64,000 nucleotides of DNA from Lichenicoccus roseus (GTDB taxonomy: Bacteria; Pseudomonadota; Alphaproteobacteria; Acetobacterales; Acetobacteraceae), in contig NZ_VCDI01000001.1 of the NCBI RefSeq assembly GCF_005844085.1, positions 1-64,000 on the forward strand, in the 5' to 3' direction. The notes under the pieces are model-generated. The model saw only the letters and a list, made by a program, of their open reading frames with translations, had not been told where the DNA came from and searched no databases. Position numbers and translations under genes: made by a program. Of the stretch, positions 34,502 to 44,537 are shown in pieces. The number at the start of each line of letters is the position of its first letter. Within the stretch, counting starts at the first letter, position 1.

Positions 34502-36043
34502 TCACTCGGCGGCGTGCTTGTGGGCGGGCAGGATCGCGGCCGACAGCACCTGCTCCTGGGTCAGCCCCTGGTTCGCGAAATTGCCTCGCAGCTCGCCCTC
34601 GCCGATCACCAGCACGCGGTCGCTGATGCCGAGCACCTCGGGCATCTCGGACGACACCATGATCACCGCGGTGCCGGTGCGGGCGAGCGCGAAGATGAGC
34701 TTGTAGATCTCGTACTTGGCGCCGACATCGACGCCGCGGGTCGGCTCGTCGAGGATCAGCACCTTGGGCGCCGGCGCCAGCATCTTGGCGATCACCGCCT
34801 TCTGTTGGTTGCCGCCGGAGAGGTTCGAGATCGGCAGGATCGGCGAAGCGGTCTTGATCCGCATGCGGGCGATGTCGCGGCCGATGGCGTTCATCTCGGC
34901 GGCCTCGTTGATCAATCCGCCCGGCGCGAACGAGTTCAGCACCGCCATCGTCATGTTCTGGCCGACGCCCATATCGGGGACGATGCCGTGGGCCTTGCGG
35001 TCCTCCGGAACCATGCAGATACCGGCCCTCACGGCATCGCTCGGCGAGCGGATGCGGAGCGGCTTGCCGTCGAGGATGACGCTGCCCTCGCTGGTGCCGC
35101 GCCAGGCGCCGAAGATTGCGCTGACCAGTTCGGTGCGTCCCGCGCCGACCAGGCCGGCGATGCCGAGGATCTCGCCGCGCCGGACCGAAAAGGAGATATC
35201 GTCGACCCGCTTGCGCTGGCGGTTCTCGGGGTCCCAGACGGTGAAGTTGCGGGCCTCGAACACCACCTCGCCGATCTCGTGCTCCTCGCGAGGGAACAGG
35301 TTGTTCATCTCGCGGCCGACCATCATGCGTATGATGTCGGACTGCTTCAACTCGGCCATCGGCGCCGAGCCGACGAAGGCGCCGTCGCGGATCACGGTGA
35401 CGCTGTCGGCGATCGCCTCGATCTCGTCGAGCTTGTGCGAGATGTAGACGCACGCGGTGCCACGCCGCTTGAGGTCGCGCACCAGGTCGAGCAGCACGTC
35501 TATCTCGCGCCTGGTCAGCGAGGAGGTCGGCTCGTCGAGGATCAGCAGGCGGGCATTCTTGCTCAGCGCCTTGGCGATCTCGATCAGCTGCTGCTCGCCG
35601 CCGCCATAGTTCGACACCGGCTTGGCCGCGTTGATGTGCGGCATACGCAGGTCGTTCAGCATCGCGGTGGCGCGCGCGAACATGGCGTCGAAATCGATCA
35701 GGCCGCTGCGGGTCTTCGGCTCCCGGCCGAGGAATATGTTCTCGGCGACCGAGAGCTGCGGCACCAGCATCAGCTCCTGGTGGATGATGACGATACCGGC
35801 ATCCTCGGTCGCGCGCACGCCGCTCGCCTGCAGCGGTTGCCCGTCCCACAGGATCTCGCCCTGCCAGGTGCCGTACGGATAGACCGCCGACAGCACCTTC
35901 ATCATGGTCGACTTGCCGGCTCCGTTCTCGCCGCAGAGCCCGACGCATTCGCCGGGCTTCACCGCGAGATCGATACCGTTGAGCGCGCGGACCCCCGAGA
36001 ACTCCTTGATGATGCCACGCATCTCGAGAAGATACTCGCTCAT
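34502..36043 (-). CDS. xylG: D-xylose ABC transporter, ATP-binding protein (two ABC modules)
   Basis: 513 residues with two ATPase modules in one chain, as in XylG/RbsA. Module 1 has Walker [10 protein letters not shown], signature [16 protein letters not shown] and Walker [12 protein letters not shown]; module 2 has a degenerate Walker A (LVGAGRTEL), signature [15 protein letters not shown] and [19 protein letters not shown]. One module is therefore likely the main ATP hydrolyser. The start is ATG 36043 (GAGGG seven bases upstream); GTG 36049 is in frame. It lies 29 nt after xylF and 36 nt before xylH. Confidence 0.95.
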   Translation of the reverse strand: MSEYLLEMRGIIKEFSGVRALNGIDLAVKPGECVGLCGENGAGKSTMMKVLSAVYPYGTWQGEILWDGQPLQASGVRATEDAGIVIIHQELMLVPQLSVAENIFLGREPKTRSGLIDFDAMFARATAMLNDLRMPHINAAKPVSNYGGGEQQLIEIAKALSKNARLLILDEPTSSLTRREIDVLLDLVRDLKRRGTACVYISHKLDEIEAIADSVTVIRDGAFVGSAPMAELKQSDIIRMMVGREMNNLFPREEHEIGEVVFEARNFTVWDPENRQRKRVDDISFSVRRGEILGIAGLVGAGRTELVSAIFGAWRGTSEGSVILDGKPLRIRSPSDAVRAGICMVPEDRKAHGIVPDMGVGQNMTMAVLNSFAPGGLINEAAEMNAIGRDIARMRIKTASPILPISNLSGGNQQKAVIAKMLAPAPKVLILDEPTRGVDVGAKYEIYKLIFALARTGTAVIMVSSEMPEVLGISDRVLVIGEGELRGNFANQGLTQEQVLSAAILPAHKHAAE

Positions 36044-36072
36044 CCGCACGCCCTCGCCATCAGCAGACTATG

Positions 36073-37113
36073 TTACTCGCCGATCTGGGACTGCGTGTAG
36101 AAGCCGTCCTTGACCAGCAGGTTGACGTTCGACTTGGTGACCAGGATCGGCGTCAGCAGGATGGTCGGCACATCCTTCTTGCCGTTGTTGATCGAGGAGT
36201 TGTAGGGCGGCTTCTGACCCTTGGCGAGCTCGACCGCCACCTTCGCCGCGGTCGAGGCGATCAGCTTCAGCGGCTTGTAGACGTCGCTGCTCTGGGTGCC
36301 GGCAACCACGCGCTTGATCGCCGAGAGATCCGCATCCTGGCCGGATACGCCGACCTTGCCCGCGAGACCCTGCGCGTTGAGCGCCTGGATGGCGCCGCCG
36401 GCGACCGCGTCGTTGGAGGCGACGATGCCCTGGATATTGTTCTTGTTGGCGGTGAGCGCGTTCTCGGTGATCGACAGCGCCTCGGTCGCCGACCATTCCG
36501 GGACCCACTGCGAGCCGGCGATCTTGATGTCGCCCTTGTCGACCAGCGGCTGCAGCACCTTCATCTGGCCTTCGCGCAGCAGCTTGGCGTTGTTGTCGGT
36601 GGGCGCTCCGCCGAGCAGGTAGTAGTTGCCCTTCGGCACGGTGTCGACCACGCCCTGCGCCTGCATCTCGCCGACGCGTACGTTGTCGAACGAGATGTAG
36701 GCGTCGATGTCGGCATCCAGGATCAGGCGGTCGTAGGAGATGACCTTGATGCCGGCCTGCTTGGCCTCGTTGACGACGTTGCCGAGAACCTTGCCGTTGA
36801 ACGGCACGATGACGATCACGTCGACGCCGCGCGAGATCATGTTCTCGATCTGCGAGATCTGCGTGGCCTCGGAGGCATTCGCGGAGGTCACGGTGACGGT
36901 GGCGCCGAGCGACTTGGCGGCGGCGGTGAAATAGTCGCGGTCGCGCGACCAGCGCTCGATGCGCAGGTCGTCGATGGAGAAGCCGATCTTGGGATGGGCG
37001 GGGCTGGCATGCGCGGGCGCGGACAGCAGCGCGGGGGCCGAGGCGCTGGCCAGCAGCGAGGCGAGGGCGGCAGCGACGGCGCGGCGACGGTTCAGCATTG
37101 GCAACAGACGCAA
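36073..37113 (-). CDS. xylF: D-xylose ABC transporter, periplasmic substrate-binding protein
   Basis: 346 residues. A Sec signal peptide (RRRAVAAALASLLASASAP, ending AHASPA) precedes a type-1 periplasmic binding fold: KIGFSIDDLRIERWSRDRDY, ISRGVDVIVIVPFNGKVLGN, VISYDRLILDADIDAYISFD, GIVASNDAVAGGAIQAL. These match XylF. Translation should start at TTG 37113, because a perfect AGGAGG lies five bases upstream; ATG 37098, five codons later, has none. It is the first gene of the xylFGH operon, divergent from the LacI-type regulator, with a candidate operator at 37253-37265. Confidence 0.95.
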   Translation of the reverse strand: MRLLPMLNRRRAVAAALASLLASASAPALLSAPAHASPAHPKIGFSIDDLRIERWSRDRDYFTAAAKSLGATVTVTSANASEATQISQIENMISRGVDVIVIVPFNGKVLGNVVNEAKQAGIKVISYDRLILDADIDAYISFDNVRVGEMQAQGVVDTVPKGNYYLLGGAPTDNNAKLLREGQMKVLQPLVDKGDIKIAGSQWVPEWSATEALSITENALTANKNNIQGIVASNDAVAGGAIQALNAQGLAGKVGVSGQDADLSAIKRVVAGTQSSDVYKPLKLIASTAAKVAVELAKGQKPPYNSSINNGKKDVPTILLTPILVTKSNVNLLVKDGFYTQSQIGE

Positions 37114-37252
37114 GGGATCCTCCTGTGACGGCGTGGATGCGAGGACGCCCTTGTGGGCCGCTCTTCTGTGGCATCCGTGCGGCAATGCCTAACAGCATGA
37201 GGCACGTGCAGCAACTCCGTTTCGGTGTTGCAAACGGCTTTTATGCCGCCTG

Positions 37253-37265
37253 TGCTCGTCGAGCA
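37253..37265. promoter_or_regulatory. Candidate operator of the xylose regulon
   Basis: TGCTCG-T-CGAGCA is a 13-bp palindrome with perfect 6-bp arms and one central base, in the 258-nt region between xylF and the LacI-type regulator. It overlaps TTGCTC (read leftward, 37261-37266), a possible -35 box for xylF whose -10 would be TAAAAG 17 nt on. A second, weaker inverted repeat with TTGC/GCAA arms lies next to it at 37271-37284. LacI-type regulators bind such palindromes; the link to this regulator is inference. Confidence 0.4.
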
Positions 37266-37371
37266 AATTTTTGCGCTGCAGCAATACTGCCAGGCTTCGT
37301 AACAACTGAAATAATGTGGCCGTCGCGAAAACTGACTATCGTACATCAACGACCTCGCTATGCTGTCGGCG

Positions 37372-38409
37372 ATGAAGCGGATCACCGTGCATGATGTGGC
37401 GGCGCAGGCCGGCGTGTCGCTCGCCACCGTCGACCGGGTGCTGAACGGCCGGCGCGGCGTCAGCGAGGCGATGAGCCAGCGCGTGCACTCCACCATCGAC
37501 CGGCTCGGCTTCACCCGCGATCATTACGCCGCCAGCCTTGCCACCAGCCGCCGCCATCGTTTCGTCTTCGTGCTGCCGCAGCCGGATGGCAACAGCTTCA
37601 TGCACGCCCTGCATGACGGCGTGCTCGCCCAGCGCCCGGTATTCATGGCGCGCCGCATCCAGCTCACGGTGCAGGCCTACCCGGCCTTCCAGGCGGCCGC
37701 CCTCGCCCGCCTGCTCGACCGCATCGACCGGCAGCAGACCGACGGCGTGGCGGTGGTCGCGGTCGACGCGCCACGCGTGCGGGCCGCACTCGAGGCGCTG
37801 CATGCGCGCGGGGTCGCCGTCATCACCCTGGTATCGGATGTCGCAACACGGGGTGCGGCCTCCGGGCGGCTGCATTGCATCGCCATCGACAACGTCGCCG
37901 CCGGGCGCGTCGCCGGCTCGCTGATCGGCCGGTTCAATGCCCGCCGCCGCGGCCGCGTCGCCGCCATCGCCGGCAAGCTCACCCTGCGCGACCATAGCGA
38001 ACGACTTCTCGGCTTCTCGCAGGTGATCGGCCAGGAGCATGCGCAGCTCGAACTGCTGCCGCCGCTCGAGGGGCTCGATGACGGCCAGGCGACCGGCGCC
38101 ATCGTGCGCCGGCTGCTCGATGCGCATCCCGACCTGGTCGGGCTGTATTCGATCGGCGCCGGCAATCGCGGCATCATCGAGGCGCTCGAGCAGTCCGGCC
38201 GGCAGCACGACATCGTCGTGGTCGGCCACGAGCTTACGCCGCACACGCGGGCCGCCCTGCTGCGTGGCGCCTTCGACGCGGTGCTGCACCAGTCGGTGGA
38301 AGGCGAGATCGCCACCGCCGTCGAGGCGCTGCGCGCGGTGGCCGATGGCGATACCGGCCATGTGCCGGAGCCGATCCGGATCGACATCTTCATGCGCGAC
38401 AACGTCTGA
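37372..38409 (+). CDS. xylR: LacI-family xylose regulator
   Basis: 345 residues. The N-terminal helix-turn-helix and hinge (RITVHDVAAQAGVSLATVDR, then VLNGRRGVSEA) are canonical, followed by a sugar-binding periplasmic-type core (VAVVAVDAPRVRAALEALHA, IAIDNVAAGRVAGSLIGRF). It sits directly before xylB and xylA and divergent from xylFGH, so control of xylose uptake and breakdown is the natural inference; the ligand is not proven. The start is taken at ATG 37372; ATG 37360 would add four residues. The name xylR follows this context and differs from the AraC-type XylR of enteric bacteria. Confidence 0.9.
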   Translation: MKRITVHDVAAQAGVSLATVDRVLNGRRGVSEAMSQRVHSTIDRLGFTRDHYAASLATSRRHRFVFVLPQPDGNSFMHALHDGVLAQRPVFMARRIQLTVQAYPAFQAAALARLLDRIDRQQTDGVAVVAVDAPRVRAALEALHARGVAVITLVSDVATRGAASGRLHCIAIDNVAAGRVAGSLIGRFNARRRGRVAAIAGKLTLRDHSERLLGFSQVIGQEHAQLELLPPLEGLDDGQATGAIVRRLLDAHPDLVGLYSIGAGNRGIIEALEQSGRQHDIVVVGHELTPHTRAALLRGAFDAVLHQSVEGEIATAVEALRAVADGDTGHVPEPIRIDIFMRDNV

Positions 38410-38425
38410 ACGGAGCCGGCAGACC

Positions 38426-39883
38426 ATGTTCATCGGAATCGATATCGGCACATCCTCGGTAAAGGCGGTGCTCATCGACGAGCACCAGGCCGTGCTGGCC
38501 ACCGCCAGCGAGGCGCTCGCTGTCAGCCGTCCGCATCCGGGTCATTCCGAGCAGGACCCGCAGGCCTGGTGGGACGCGACGCTCGCGGTCCTCGGAGCGC
38601 TCGCCCGCACGCAACCGGAGGCGATGCGCGCGGTCGCCGGCATCGGCCTGTCCGGCCAGATGCACGGCGCGGTGCTGCTCGATGCGGACCACAAGGTGCT
38701 GCGCCCGGCGATCCTCTGGAACGATACCCGCAGCGAGGCGGAATGTCTCGCCCTCGAAGCCGATTGCCCAGAGCTGCGCACGATCTTCGGCAACATCATG
38801 ATGCCGGGCTTCACCGCGCCGAAGCTGCGCTGGGTGGAGACGCACGAGCCGGAGATCTTCGCCCGCACCCGGCTGGTGCTGCTGCCGAAGGACTACGTGC
38901 GCCTGCAGCTGACCGGCGAGACGGCATCCGACATGTCGGATGCCGCCGGCACCGGCTGGCTCGACGTGGCGGCGCGCGACTGGTCCGACGCTGCGCTGCA
39001 AGCCGGCCATCTCGACCGCTCGCACATGCCTCGCCTGGTCGAGGGCAGCGCGGTATCCGGCCTGCTGCGGCCGGCGCTCGCCGACCGCTTCGGCATCAGC
39101 GGCGCGGTGGTGGTGGCCGGCGGCGGCGGCGACAATGCGGCGTCCGCCTGCGGCATCGGCGCGGTCCGGCCGGGCACCGCCTTCGTATCGCTCGGCACCT
39201 CGGGCGTGCTGTTCGCCAGCACCGACCGGTTCGCGCCCAACACCGCCTCCGCGGTACATGCCTTCTGCCATGCGGTGCCGGACACCTGGCACCAGATGGG
39301 CGTGATCCTGTCGGCGACCGACAGCATCGAGTGGCTGGCCCGGCTGTTCGGCAGCGACGCCGCCAGCCTGACCACGGCGCTCGGCGAGCGCGTCGCGGCA
39401 CCTTCGCGCGCGCTGTTTGCCCCCTACCTCGCCGGCGAGCGCACTCCGCACAACATGGCCGGCCTGCGCGGCGGCTTCGCCGGCCTCGGTCACGAGGCCG
39501 ATCGCGCCAGCATGACCCAGGCCGTGCTCGAAGGCGTCGCCTTCGCCTTCCGCGACTGCCAGGAAGCGCTGACCGATGCCGGCACCGGCTACGACCGCGC
39601 CTGGGCGGTCGGCGGCGGCGCACGCTCGCCGGTCTGGTTGTCCATCGTGGCGAGCGTGCTGCGCCGGCCGCTCGACCTGCCCGCCGGCGCCGACAGCGGC
39701 GGCGCGTTCGGCGCGGCGCGGCTCGCGATCTGCGCGGCGCGGCACGCCGACCCGCTGGAGGTCTGCACCCCGCCCGGCATCGCCGCCACCATCGAGCCGG
39801 ACCCGGCGCTCGCCGACGCCTACGATCTTGCCTATGGCCGCTACCGCATCCTGGCGGACGGCCTCAAGCAACTCGCCCGATAA
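38426..39883 (+). CDS. xylB: Xylulokinase
   Basis: 485 residues, the FGGY kinase length. It phosphorylates D-xylulose to D-xylulose 5-phosphate. The ATPase fold motifs are intact: [43 protein letters not shown], and the C-terminal [22 protein letters not shown] and NDTR are features of xylulokinases as opposed to glycerol or gluconate kinases. It is 16 nt after the regulator gene and 16 nt before xylA in one rightward operon. GGAG lies 11 bases before the ATG. Confidence 0.96.
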   Translation: MFIGIDIGTSSVKAVLIDEHQAVLATASEALAVSRPHPGHSEQDPQAWWDATLAVLGALARTQPEAMRAVAGIGLSGQMHGAVLLDADHKVLRPAILWNDTRSEAECLALEADCPELRTIFGNIMMPGFTAPKLRWVETHEPEIFARTRLVLLPKDYVRLQLTGETASDMSDAAGTGWLDVAARDWSDAALQAGHLDRSHMPRLVEGSAVSGLLRPALADRFGISGAVVVAGGGGDNAASACGIGAVRPGTAFVSLGTSGVLFASTDRFAPNTASAVHAFCHAVPDTWHQMGVILSATDSIEWLARLFGSDAASLTTALGERVAAPSRALFAPYLAGERTPHNMAGLRGGFAGLGHEADRASMTQAVLEGVAFAFRDCQEALTDAGTGYDRAWAVGGGARSPVWLSIVASVLRRPLDLPAGADSGGAFGAARLAICAARHADPLEVCTPPGIAATIEPDPALADAYDLAYGRYRILADGLKQLAR

Positions 39884-39899
39884 GCAAAGGACGCCTTCC

Positions 39900-41207
39900 A
39901 TGACATCGATCTTCGGCAACCTGCCCACCGTCGCCTACGAAGGGCCAGAGACGCACAACCCGCTGGCCTATCGCTGGTACGACAAGGACCGCGTCGTGCT
40001 CGGCCGCACCATGCGCGAGCATCTGCGCTTCACCGTGTGCTACTGGCACAGCTTCGTCATGAACGGCTCGGATCCGTTCGGCGCGCCGACCATCATGCGC
40101 CCCTGGAGCGGCCGCGACGGCCTGGACGCGGCGCGGCAGAAAGCCGATGCGGCGTTCGACCTGTTCCGCGTTCTCGACGTGCCGTTCTACAGCTTCCACG
40201 ACCGCGACGTGGTCTCCGAGGGCGCCACGTTCCAGGAATCTGTCTCCAATCTCGATGCCATCGCCGACGTGCTCGGACAGAAGCAGGACGAGACCGGCGT
40301 CCACCTGCTGTGGGGCACCGCCAACCTGTTCAGCCATCCGCGCTACATGGCGGGTGCGGCGACCAATCCCGATCCGGAAGTATTCGCGTACGCCGCCGCC
40401 ACGGTGAAGCACTGCCTCGACGTCACCCGCCGCCTGGGCGGCGCGAACTACGTGCTGTGGGGTGGCCGCGAGGGCTACGAGACGCTGCTCAACACCGATC
40501 TCGGCCGCGAGCTCGACCAGATGGGCCGCTTCCTCAACCTGGTCGTCGAGTACAAGCACAAGACCGGCTACACCGGAACCATCCTGATCGAGCCGAAGCC
40601 GAAGGAGCCGACCAAGCACCAGTATGATTTCGACACCGCCACGGTCTACGGCTTCCTCAAGCGCTACGGTCTCGAGAACGAGGTCAAGCTGAACCTCGAA
40701 GCCAATCACGCCCAGCTTGCCGGTCACAGCTTCGAGCACGAGATCGCGCTGGCCTCCGCGCTGGGCATCCTCGGCTCGCTCGACGTCAACCGCGGCGATC
40801 CGCTGATCGGCTGGGACACCGACCAGTTTCCGAACTCTCTGCCGGACACCGCGCTCGCGCTGTACTACGTGCTGAAGTCGGGCGGCCTCGGCAACGGTGG
40901 CCTGAACTTCGACGCCAAGATCAGGCGGCAATCGATCGACGCCGAGGACCTGGTGCATGCGCATGTCGGCGGCATCGATCTCTGTGCCCGCGCATTGCTG
41001 GTGGCGGCCGGGATGATCGAGGATGGCCGCCTCGCCCGGCATGTCGAGGATCGCTACGCCGGCTGGAACAGCGCGCGCGGCAAGGCACTGGCGTCATCGA
41101 TGTCGCTCGAGGACATCGCCCGCGATGTCGCGGGTCGCAGCGACGGGCCGCAGCCGAAATCGGGCCGGCAGGAATATCTCGAGAACCTGCTCAACAGCTA
41201 CTTCTGA
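39900..41207 (+). CDS. xylA: Xylose isomerase
   Basis: 435 residues, a class II xylose isomerase converting D-xylose to D-xylulose. The active-site and metal ligands are visible: the catalytic His/Asp pair in YSFHDRDVV, Glu and Lys in [17 protein letters not shown], Glu and His in [18 protein letters not shown], the Asp set in [18 protein letters not shown], and [11 protein letters not shown]. The start ATG (39900) is preceded by AAAGGA. It is the last gene of the regulator-xylB-xylA operon; a stem-loop at 41216-41242 follows nine bases after the stop. Confidence 0.97.
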   Translation: MTSIFGNLPTVAYEGPETHNPLAYRWYDKDRVVLGRTMREHLRFTVCYWHSFVMNGSDPFGAPTIMRPWSGRDGLDAARQKADAAFDLFRVLDVPFYSFHDRDVVSEGATFQESVSNLDAIADVLGQKQDETGVHLLWGTANLFSHPRYMAGAATNPDPEVFAYAAATVKHCLDVTRRLGGANYVLWGGREGYETLLNTDLGRELDQMGRFLNLVVEYKHKTGYTGTILIEPKPKEPTKHQYDFDTATVYGFLKRYGLENEVKLNLEANHAQLAGHSFEHEIALASALGILGSLDVNRGDPLIGWDTDQFPNSLPDTALALYYVLKSGGLGNGGLNFDAKIRRQSIDAEDLVHAHVGGIDLCARALLVAAGMIEDGRLARHVEDRYAGWNSARGKALASSMSLEDIARDVAGRSDGPQPKSGRQEYLENLLNSYF

Positions 41208-41215
41208 CGCCTGCC

Positions 41216-41242
41216 CGGGCAAGGGGCGCTGCTCCTTGCCCG
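41216..41242 (+). terminator. Stem-loop after xylA
   Basis: CGGGCAAGG (41216-41224) pairs perfectly with CCTTGCCCG (41234-41242) around a nine-base loop, eight bases after the xylA stop. No clear T run follows. It is the likely end of the xylose operon. Confidence 0.55.
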
Positions 41243-41258
41243 CCAGCCTCGCCGACCT

Positions 41259-41390
41259 TCAGTGAAGATGTGGCTTCGATGCCTCGCGGATGAGGTGCGG
41301 GACGGCGGCGACGACCTGATAAATGGCGAACGGCTTCGGCAGGATCAGGCTGCCCGGGGCGCCATGGGCCTCGAAGGTCGCCGAAGTCAT
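41259..41390 (-). CDS. Small ORF resembling the tail of a response-regulator receiver (possible remnant)
   Basis: 43 codons from ATG 41390 to TGA 41259, with AAGGA eight bases before the start. The middle part, LILPKPFAIYQVVAAVPHLI, has the LxKPF...V..ALL pattern of the last strand and helix of a two-component receiver, whose invariant Lys precedes Pro-Phe. Nothing else of a receiver is seen upstream in any frame, so it is either a decayed fragment or a chance match. It sits alone in the 298-nt gap between xylA and the antiporter; I see no other feature in that gap besides the xylA hairpin. Confidence 0.35.
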   Translation of the reverse strand: MTSATFEAHGAPGSLILPKPFAIYQVVAAVPHLIREASKPHLH

Positions 41391-41505
41391 ATCGCAATCC
41401 TTCGCAAGGCGGCTGCGACTACCGGCAAGAGCGGCATAGCCGCGTCGGACCTCGCGGCGTCCGGACTACCAGGCATGTGACCGGGAGGGGTGAAGCGGGC
41501 CCAGG

Positions 41506-43308
41506 TCAGCCCGGAGCCTGCGGAGGCGTCAGGCGGATGACGTGATCCCCGGGCAGCGGCTTGAAGGCGGAGACGTCCTCGCCCGACCTGATGACGATGC
41601 TTTTGCCGCCGCGGACCAGGGCGAAGTCCAGCGCCTTGTGGTCGTTCGTTGTCTTCACCGGCAGGTCCGCATCGGGCTCCAACGCCACCTCGAAGCGCCA
41701 GCCGCCCCCGTGGCGTGCCTCGATGCCCCCGACCGTCCAGTCCGCCTCCCCGAGCAGCTTGCCGCGGGCGTCACGATTGAGACCGCGGTAGCGGTCCACG
41801 CCATCCGCGCCCGGGCTGCACTGGAACACCCGTTCGCGTCCGAGCTCCGGTCCCATCCGGGCGCATATCAGGCCGTTGTAGATGCTGTCGGGGGTGGCCG
41901 CGATCAGGTACTCGACCGGGCTTTCCTCGAAGCGTTCGCCGCCGTGCTGGGAAAGGATCTCCGCCTGCAGCACCGGGATGCCGCGCGCCCGCGCGCCTGC
42001 CAGCGCGCCGGGAAAGGTGTCCACCAGCAGAACGCGCGCACCGGCCTGCTGCAACGCGTCGGCGAGATCGGTCGACCAGGGCGAGGCGCCGACGATGGCG
42101 ATCCCGGGTTCGTCGGACAACGTCAGCTTCAGCCGTCGCGCCAGCGGACGCAGCGAGAAGCCATGCAGCACCATGGTGGCGGCGATCACGGCGAACACCG
42201 AGGGCGTTACCAGGGACGCGCTCGCGTATCCCGCCTGTTGCAGCCGCAGCCCGGCGACACCGGCGACCGCGGCGGCGACGATGCCGCGCGGTGCGATCCA
42301 GGCCGCAAGCAGGCGCTCGGCCGTGGTGAGGTTCGAGCGCAGGGTGGACACCACGATCGCCGCCGGGCGCACCACGAACAGGATCGTCGCGGTGAGCCCG
42401 AGGATCGGCCAGGACAGCCGCCCCAGCACGTCGCGCTGGAGGTCTGCGGTCAGGGTGATGAACAGCGCCGACACCACCAGCACCACCAGGCTCTCCTTGA
42501 AGCGCCGCAGGTCGGCGAGGCCCGGCACGCCGAGATTGGCCAGCGCCATGCCGAAGGCGGTCGCAGACATCAGGCCGGCGCCGTCCATGATCAGGTTGGC
42601 GACCGAGGCGACCGACAGCGCGAGCGCAAGCAGCACCGGCGTCTTGAGGATCTCCGGCATCAGGTCGCGCAGGAACAAGGCGCGCACCAGCAAGGCCGGC
42701 AGGATCCCGAGGGCGGCCGAGGCGGCGATGCTGAGCAGCAGCCGGCCGGCGATGTCGCCGAACTGGGTGGCGTGCGCGGTTCCGGTAACCAGCAGGATCT
42801 GCAGCACCAGGGTGGCAAGGATGGCGCCCACCGGATCGTTAAGGATCGCCTCCCAGCGCAGGAACGAGGCGGTGCGCTGCTGCAGCCTGGTATGGCGCAG
42901 CAGCGGCAGCACGACGGTGGGGCCGGTGACCACGGTGATGGCGCCGAACAGCAGCGCCGGACCCCAGCCGAGCTGGCCGACGAAGTGCGCGGCCATCGTG
43001 CCGAGGAACCAGTTGATCGGCAGCGCCAGGGCGGTCAGCCGCAGCACGCCCTCGCCGGCGGCGCGCAGCTCGCGGAAGTCGAGCGCCAGGCCGCCCTCGA
43101 AGACGATGATCGCCACCGCCAGCGAGACGATGGGCTGCAGGTAGGGTCCGAGCGAGGCGGACGGATGCAGCAGGCCGAGCCCCGGCCCGACCGCGAGGCC
43201 GAGTGCGAACAGCAGCACGATCGCCGGCAGCCGGTAGCGCCACGCAACCCATTGCGCGACCACGCCGCCAAGCACGATGCAGAGGATGCCGGTGGCGGCA
43301 CTGTTCAT
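41506..43308 (-). CDS. CPA1-type cation/proton antiporter with a C-terminal nucleotide-binding-like domain
   Basis: 600 residues. The first ~390 form about 12 membrane helices (ILCIVLGGVVAQWVAWRYRL, LQPIVSLAVAIIVFEGGLAL, GPALLFGAITVVTGPTVVL), with the Asn-Asp pair of CPA1 exchangers in EAILNDPVGAILA. Residues ~395-500 resemble a TrkA-N/RCK Rossmann fold (IAIVGASPWSTDLADALQQA), and the last ~100 are a further cytosolic module. It should exchange Na+ or K+ for protons. ATG 43308 is chosen since the 20 residues upstream (to 43368) are hydrophilic and unlike the family. It is divergent from the ferritin-like genes. Confidence 0.88.
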   Translation of the reverse strand: MNSAATGILCIVLGGVVAQWVAWRYRLPAIVLLFALGLAVGPGLGLLHPSASLGPYLQPIVSLAVAIIVFEGGLALDFRELRAAGEGVLRLTALALPINWFLGTMAAHFVGQLGWGPALLFGAITVVTGPTVVLPLLRHTRLQQRTASFLRWEAILNDPVGAILATLVLQILLVTGTAHATQFGDIAGRLLLSIAASAALGILPALLVRALFLRDLMPEILKTPVLLALALSVASVANLIMDGAGLMSATAFGMALANLGVPGLADLRRFKESLVVLVVSALFITLTADLQRDVLGRLSWPILGLTATILFVVRPAAIVVSTLRSNLTTAERLLAAWIAPRGIVAAAVAGVAGLRLQQAGYASASLVTPSVFAVIAATMVLHGFSLRPLARRLKLTLSDEPGIAIVGASPWSTDLADALQQAGARVLLVDTFPGALAGARARGIPVLQAEILSQHGGERFEESPVEYLIAATPDSIYNGLICARMGPELGRERVFQCSPGADGVDRYRGLNRDARGKLLGEADWTVGGIEARHGGGWRFEVALEPDADLPVKTTNDHKALDFALVRGGKSIVIRSGEDVSAFKPLPGDHVIRLTPPQAPG

Positions 43309-43546
43309 CCGGAGCCCCGATGGCCTGTGTTCAAGAGCGGTCCTGGACGGTCCGGCGCGTATCTTCACGGTCGCGTAACTTCACGTCCAAGTGTTTCCGG
43401 ACCCTGAAGTTTCGTCCACTCCTTTCGCATCCGAATGCGTTGGGCAGAAGTAGATGACGAGGATGGTGGCGATGCTGCATCCCTTCATTCCGACCACCAG
43501 CCCGGGATCTTGTCCTGGGCAACGCTCCAATGGGACAGGAAACACG

Positions 43547-44449
43547 ATGATCGATGTGAACAAGGCTGCTGGCGAGTGGGGTGAGATCGGTCGCCGCAAG
43601 CTGATGAAGCAGGCCGGCATGGGTGCGGCAGCGATCGGCGCCATGAGCGCGATCGGCGTTGCAGCGACGTCCGAGCCGGCCGCCGCGGCGACCTACACCG
43701 ACGCCGATATTCTCAACTTCGCGCTTAATCTCGAATATCTCGAGGCGGAGTATTACCTGCGTGCCGTCACCGGCTCGGGCCTGAGCGCGTCGCTGGTCGG
43801 TGCGACTGGCGGCGTGACCGCTCCGTCGAACACCCTGGTGCCGTTCCAGATCCCGGCCCTCGCCTACTATGCCCAGCGCATTGCCAACGACGAACTCGCC
43901 CACGTCGTGTTCCTGCGCACCGCCCTCGGCAGCGCCGCCGTCGCCGAACCCGCCATCGACTTCGTCAACAGCTTCACGACGCTGGCCGTCGCAGCCGGCC
44001 TGATCTCGGCAGGGCAGACCTTCAACCCGTTCGAGAGCGAGGTGAACTTCCTGCTGGGCTCCTACATCTTCGAGGATGTCGGCGTGACCGCCTATGCCGG
44101 CGCCGCCAATCTGCTGACCAATCCCGACAATCTCTCGTATGCCGCCAGCGTCCTGGCTGTCGAGGCGTATCACGCCGGCGCGATCCGCGGCTACCTGTCG
44201 ACGATCGGTGCGGGCGTCGCCACCAATGCGATCTCGGCGCTGCGGGCGACCCTCTCCGGCGTGGCCGACGACAACGGCACGCAGTCCGCGACCAATCCCT
44301 ACCAGTTCAACAATGTCGACTATAACGGCCAGGTCTTCCGCCGCACGCCGCAGCAGGTGCTGAACATCGTCTATGGCGGCGCCTCGCCGACCGCCGGGTT
44401 GTTCTTCCCCAAGGGCGTCAACGGGATGTTCACCAGCTCGGCGACCTGA
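43547..44449 (+). CDS. Tat-exported ferritin-like protein, copy 1
   Basis: 300 residues. A twin-arginine signal (GRRKLMKQAGMGAAAIGAM) predicts folded export. The ferritin-like four-helix bundle carries candidate iron ligands in each helix: NLEYLEAEYY (Glu63, Glu66, Glu68), NDELAHV (Glu116, His119), YIFEDVGV (Glu176) and AVEAYHAG (Glu206, His209). The family (PF13668 type) is linked to desiccation or oxidative stress in other bacteria. AGGAAA lies upstream of the ATG at 43547. It is followed by a paralogue 88 nt downstream; the two share most of their length and a C-terminal FRRTPQQVL(N/A)I(V/A)YG block. Confidence 0.9.
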   Translation: MIDVNKAAGEWGEIGRRKLMKQAGMGAAAIGAMSAIGVAATSEPAAAATYTDADILNFALNLEYLEAEYYLRAVTGSGLSASLVGATGGVTAPSNTLVPFQIPALAYYAQRIANDELAHVVFLRTALGSAAVAEPAIDFVNSFTTLAVAAGLISAGQTFNPFESEVNFLLGSYIFEDVGVTAYAGAANLLTNPDNLSYAASVLAVEAYHAGAIRGYLSTIGAGVATNAISALRATLSGVADDNGTQSATNPYQFNNVDYNGQVFRRTPQQVLNIVYGGASPTAGLFFPKGVNGMFTSSAT

Positions 44450-44465
44450 GCGAGCCAGATCTGAT

Positions 44466-44481
44466 CGGGGCGCAGGCCCCG
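44466..44481 (+). terminator. Small hairpin between the two ferritin-like genes
   Basis: CGGGGC (44466-44471) pairs with GCCCCG (44476-44481) around GCAG. There is no T run. It may attenuate or process the transcript so that the two genes are expressed at different levels. Confidence 0.35.
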
Positions 44482-44537
44482 TCGACGCAGAAGCATTTCA
44501 TTCCGGGCCGCCTGAAGGCTCGCTGGAGATCTCCAAA

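Noticed and set aside
33812-36100. 762-codon open frame opposite xylH and xylG
   Set aside because: Antisense shadow; the leftward strand has intact ABC motifs.
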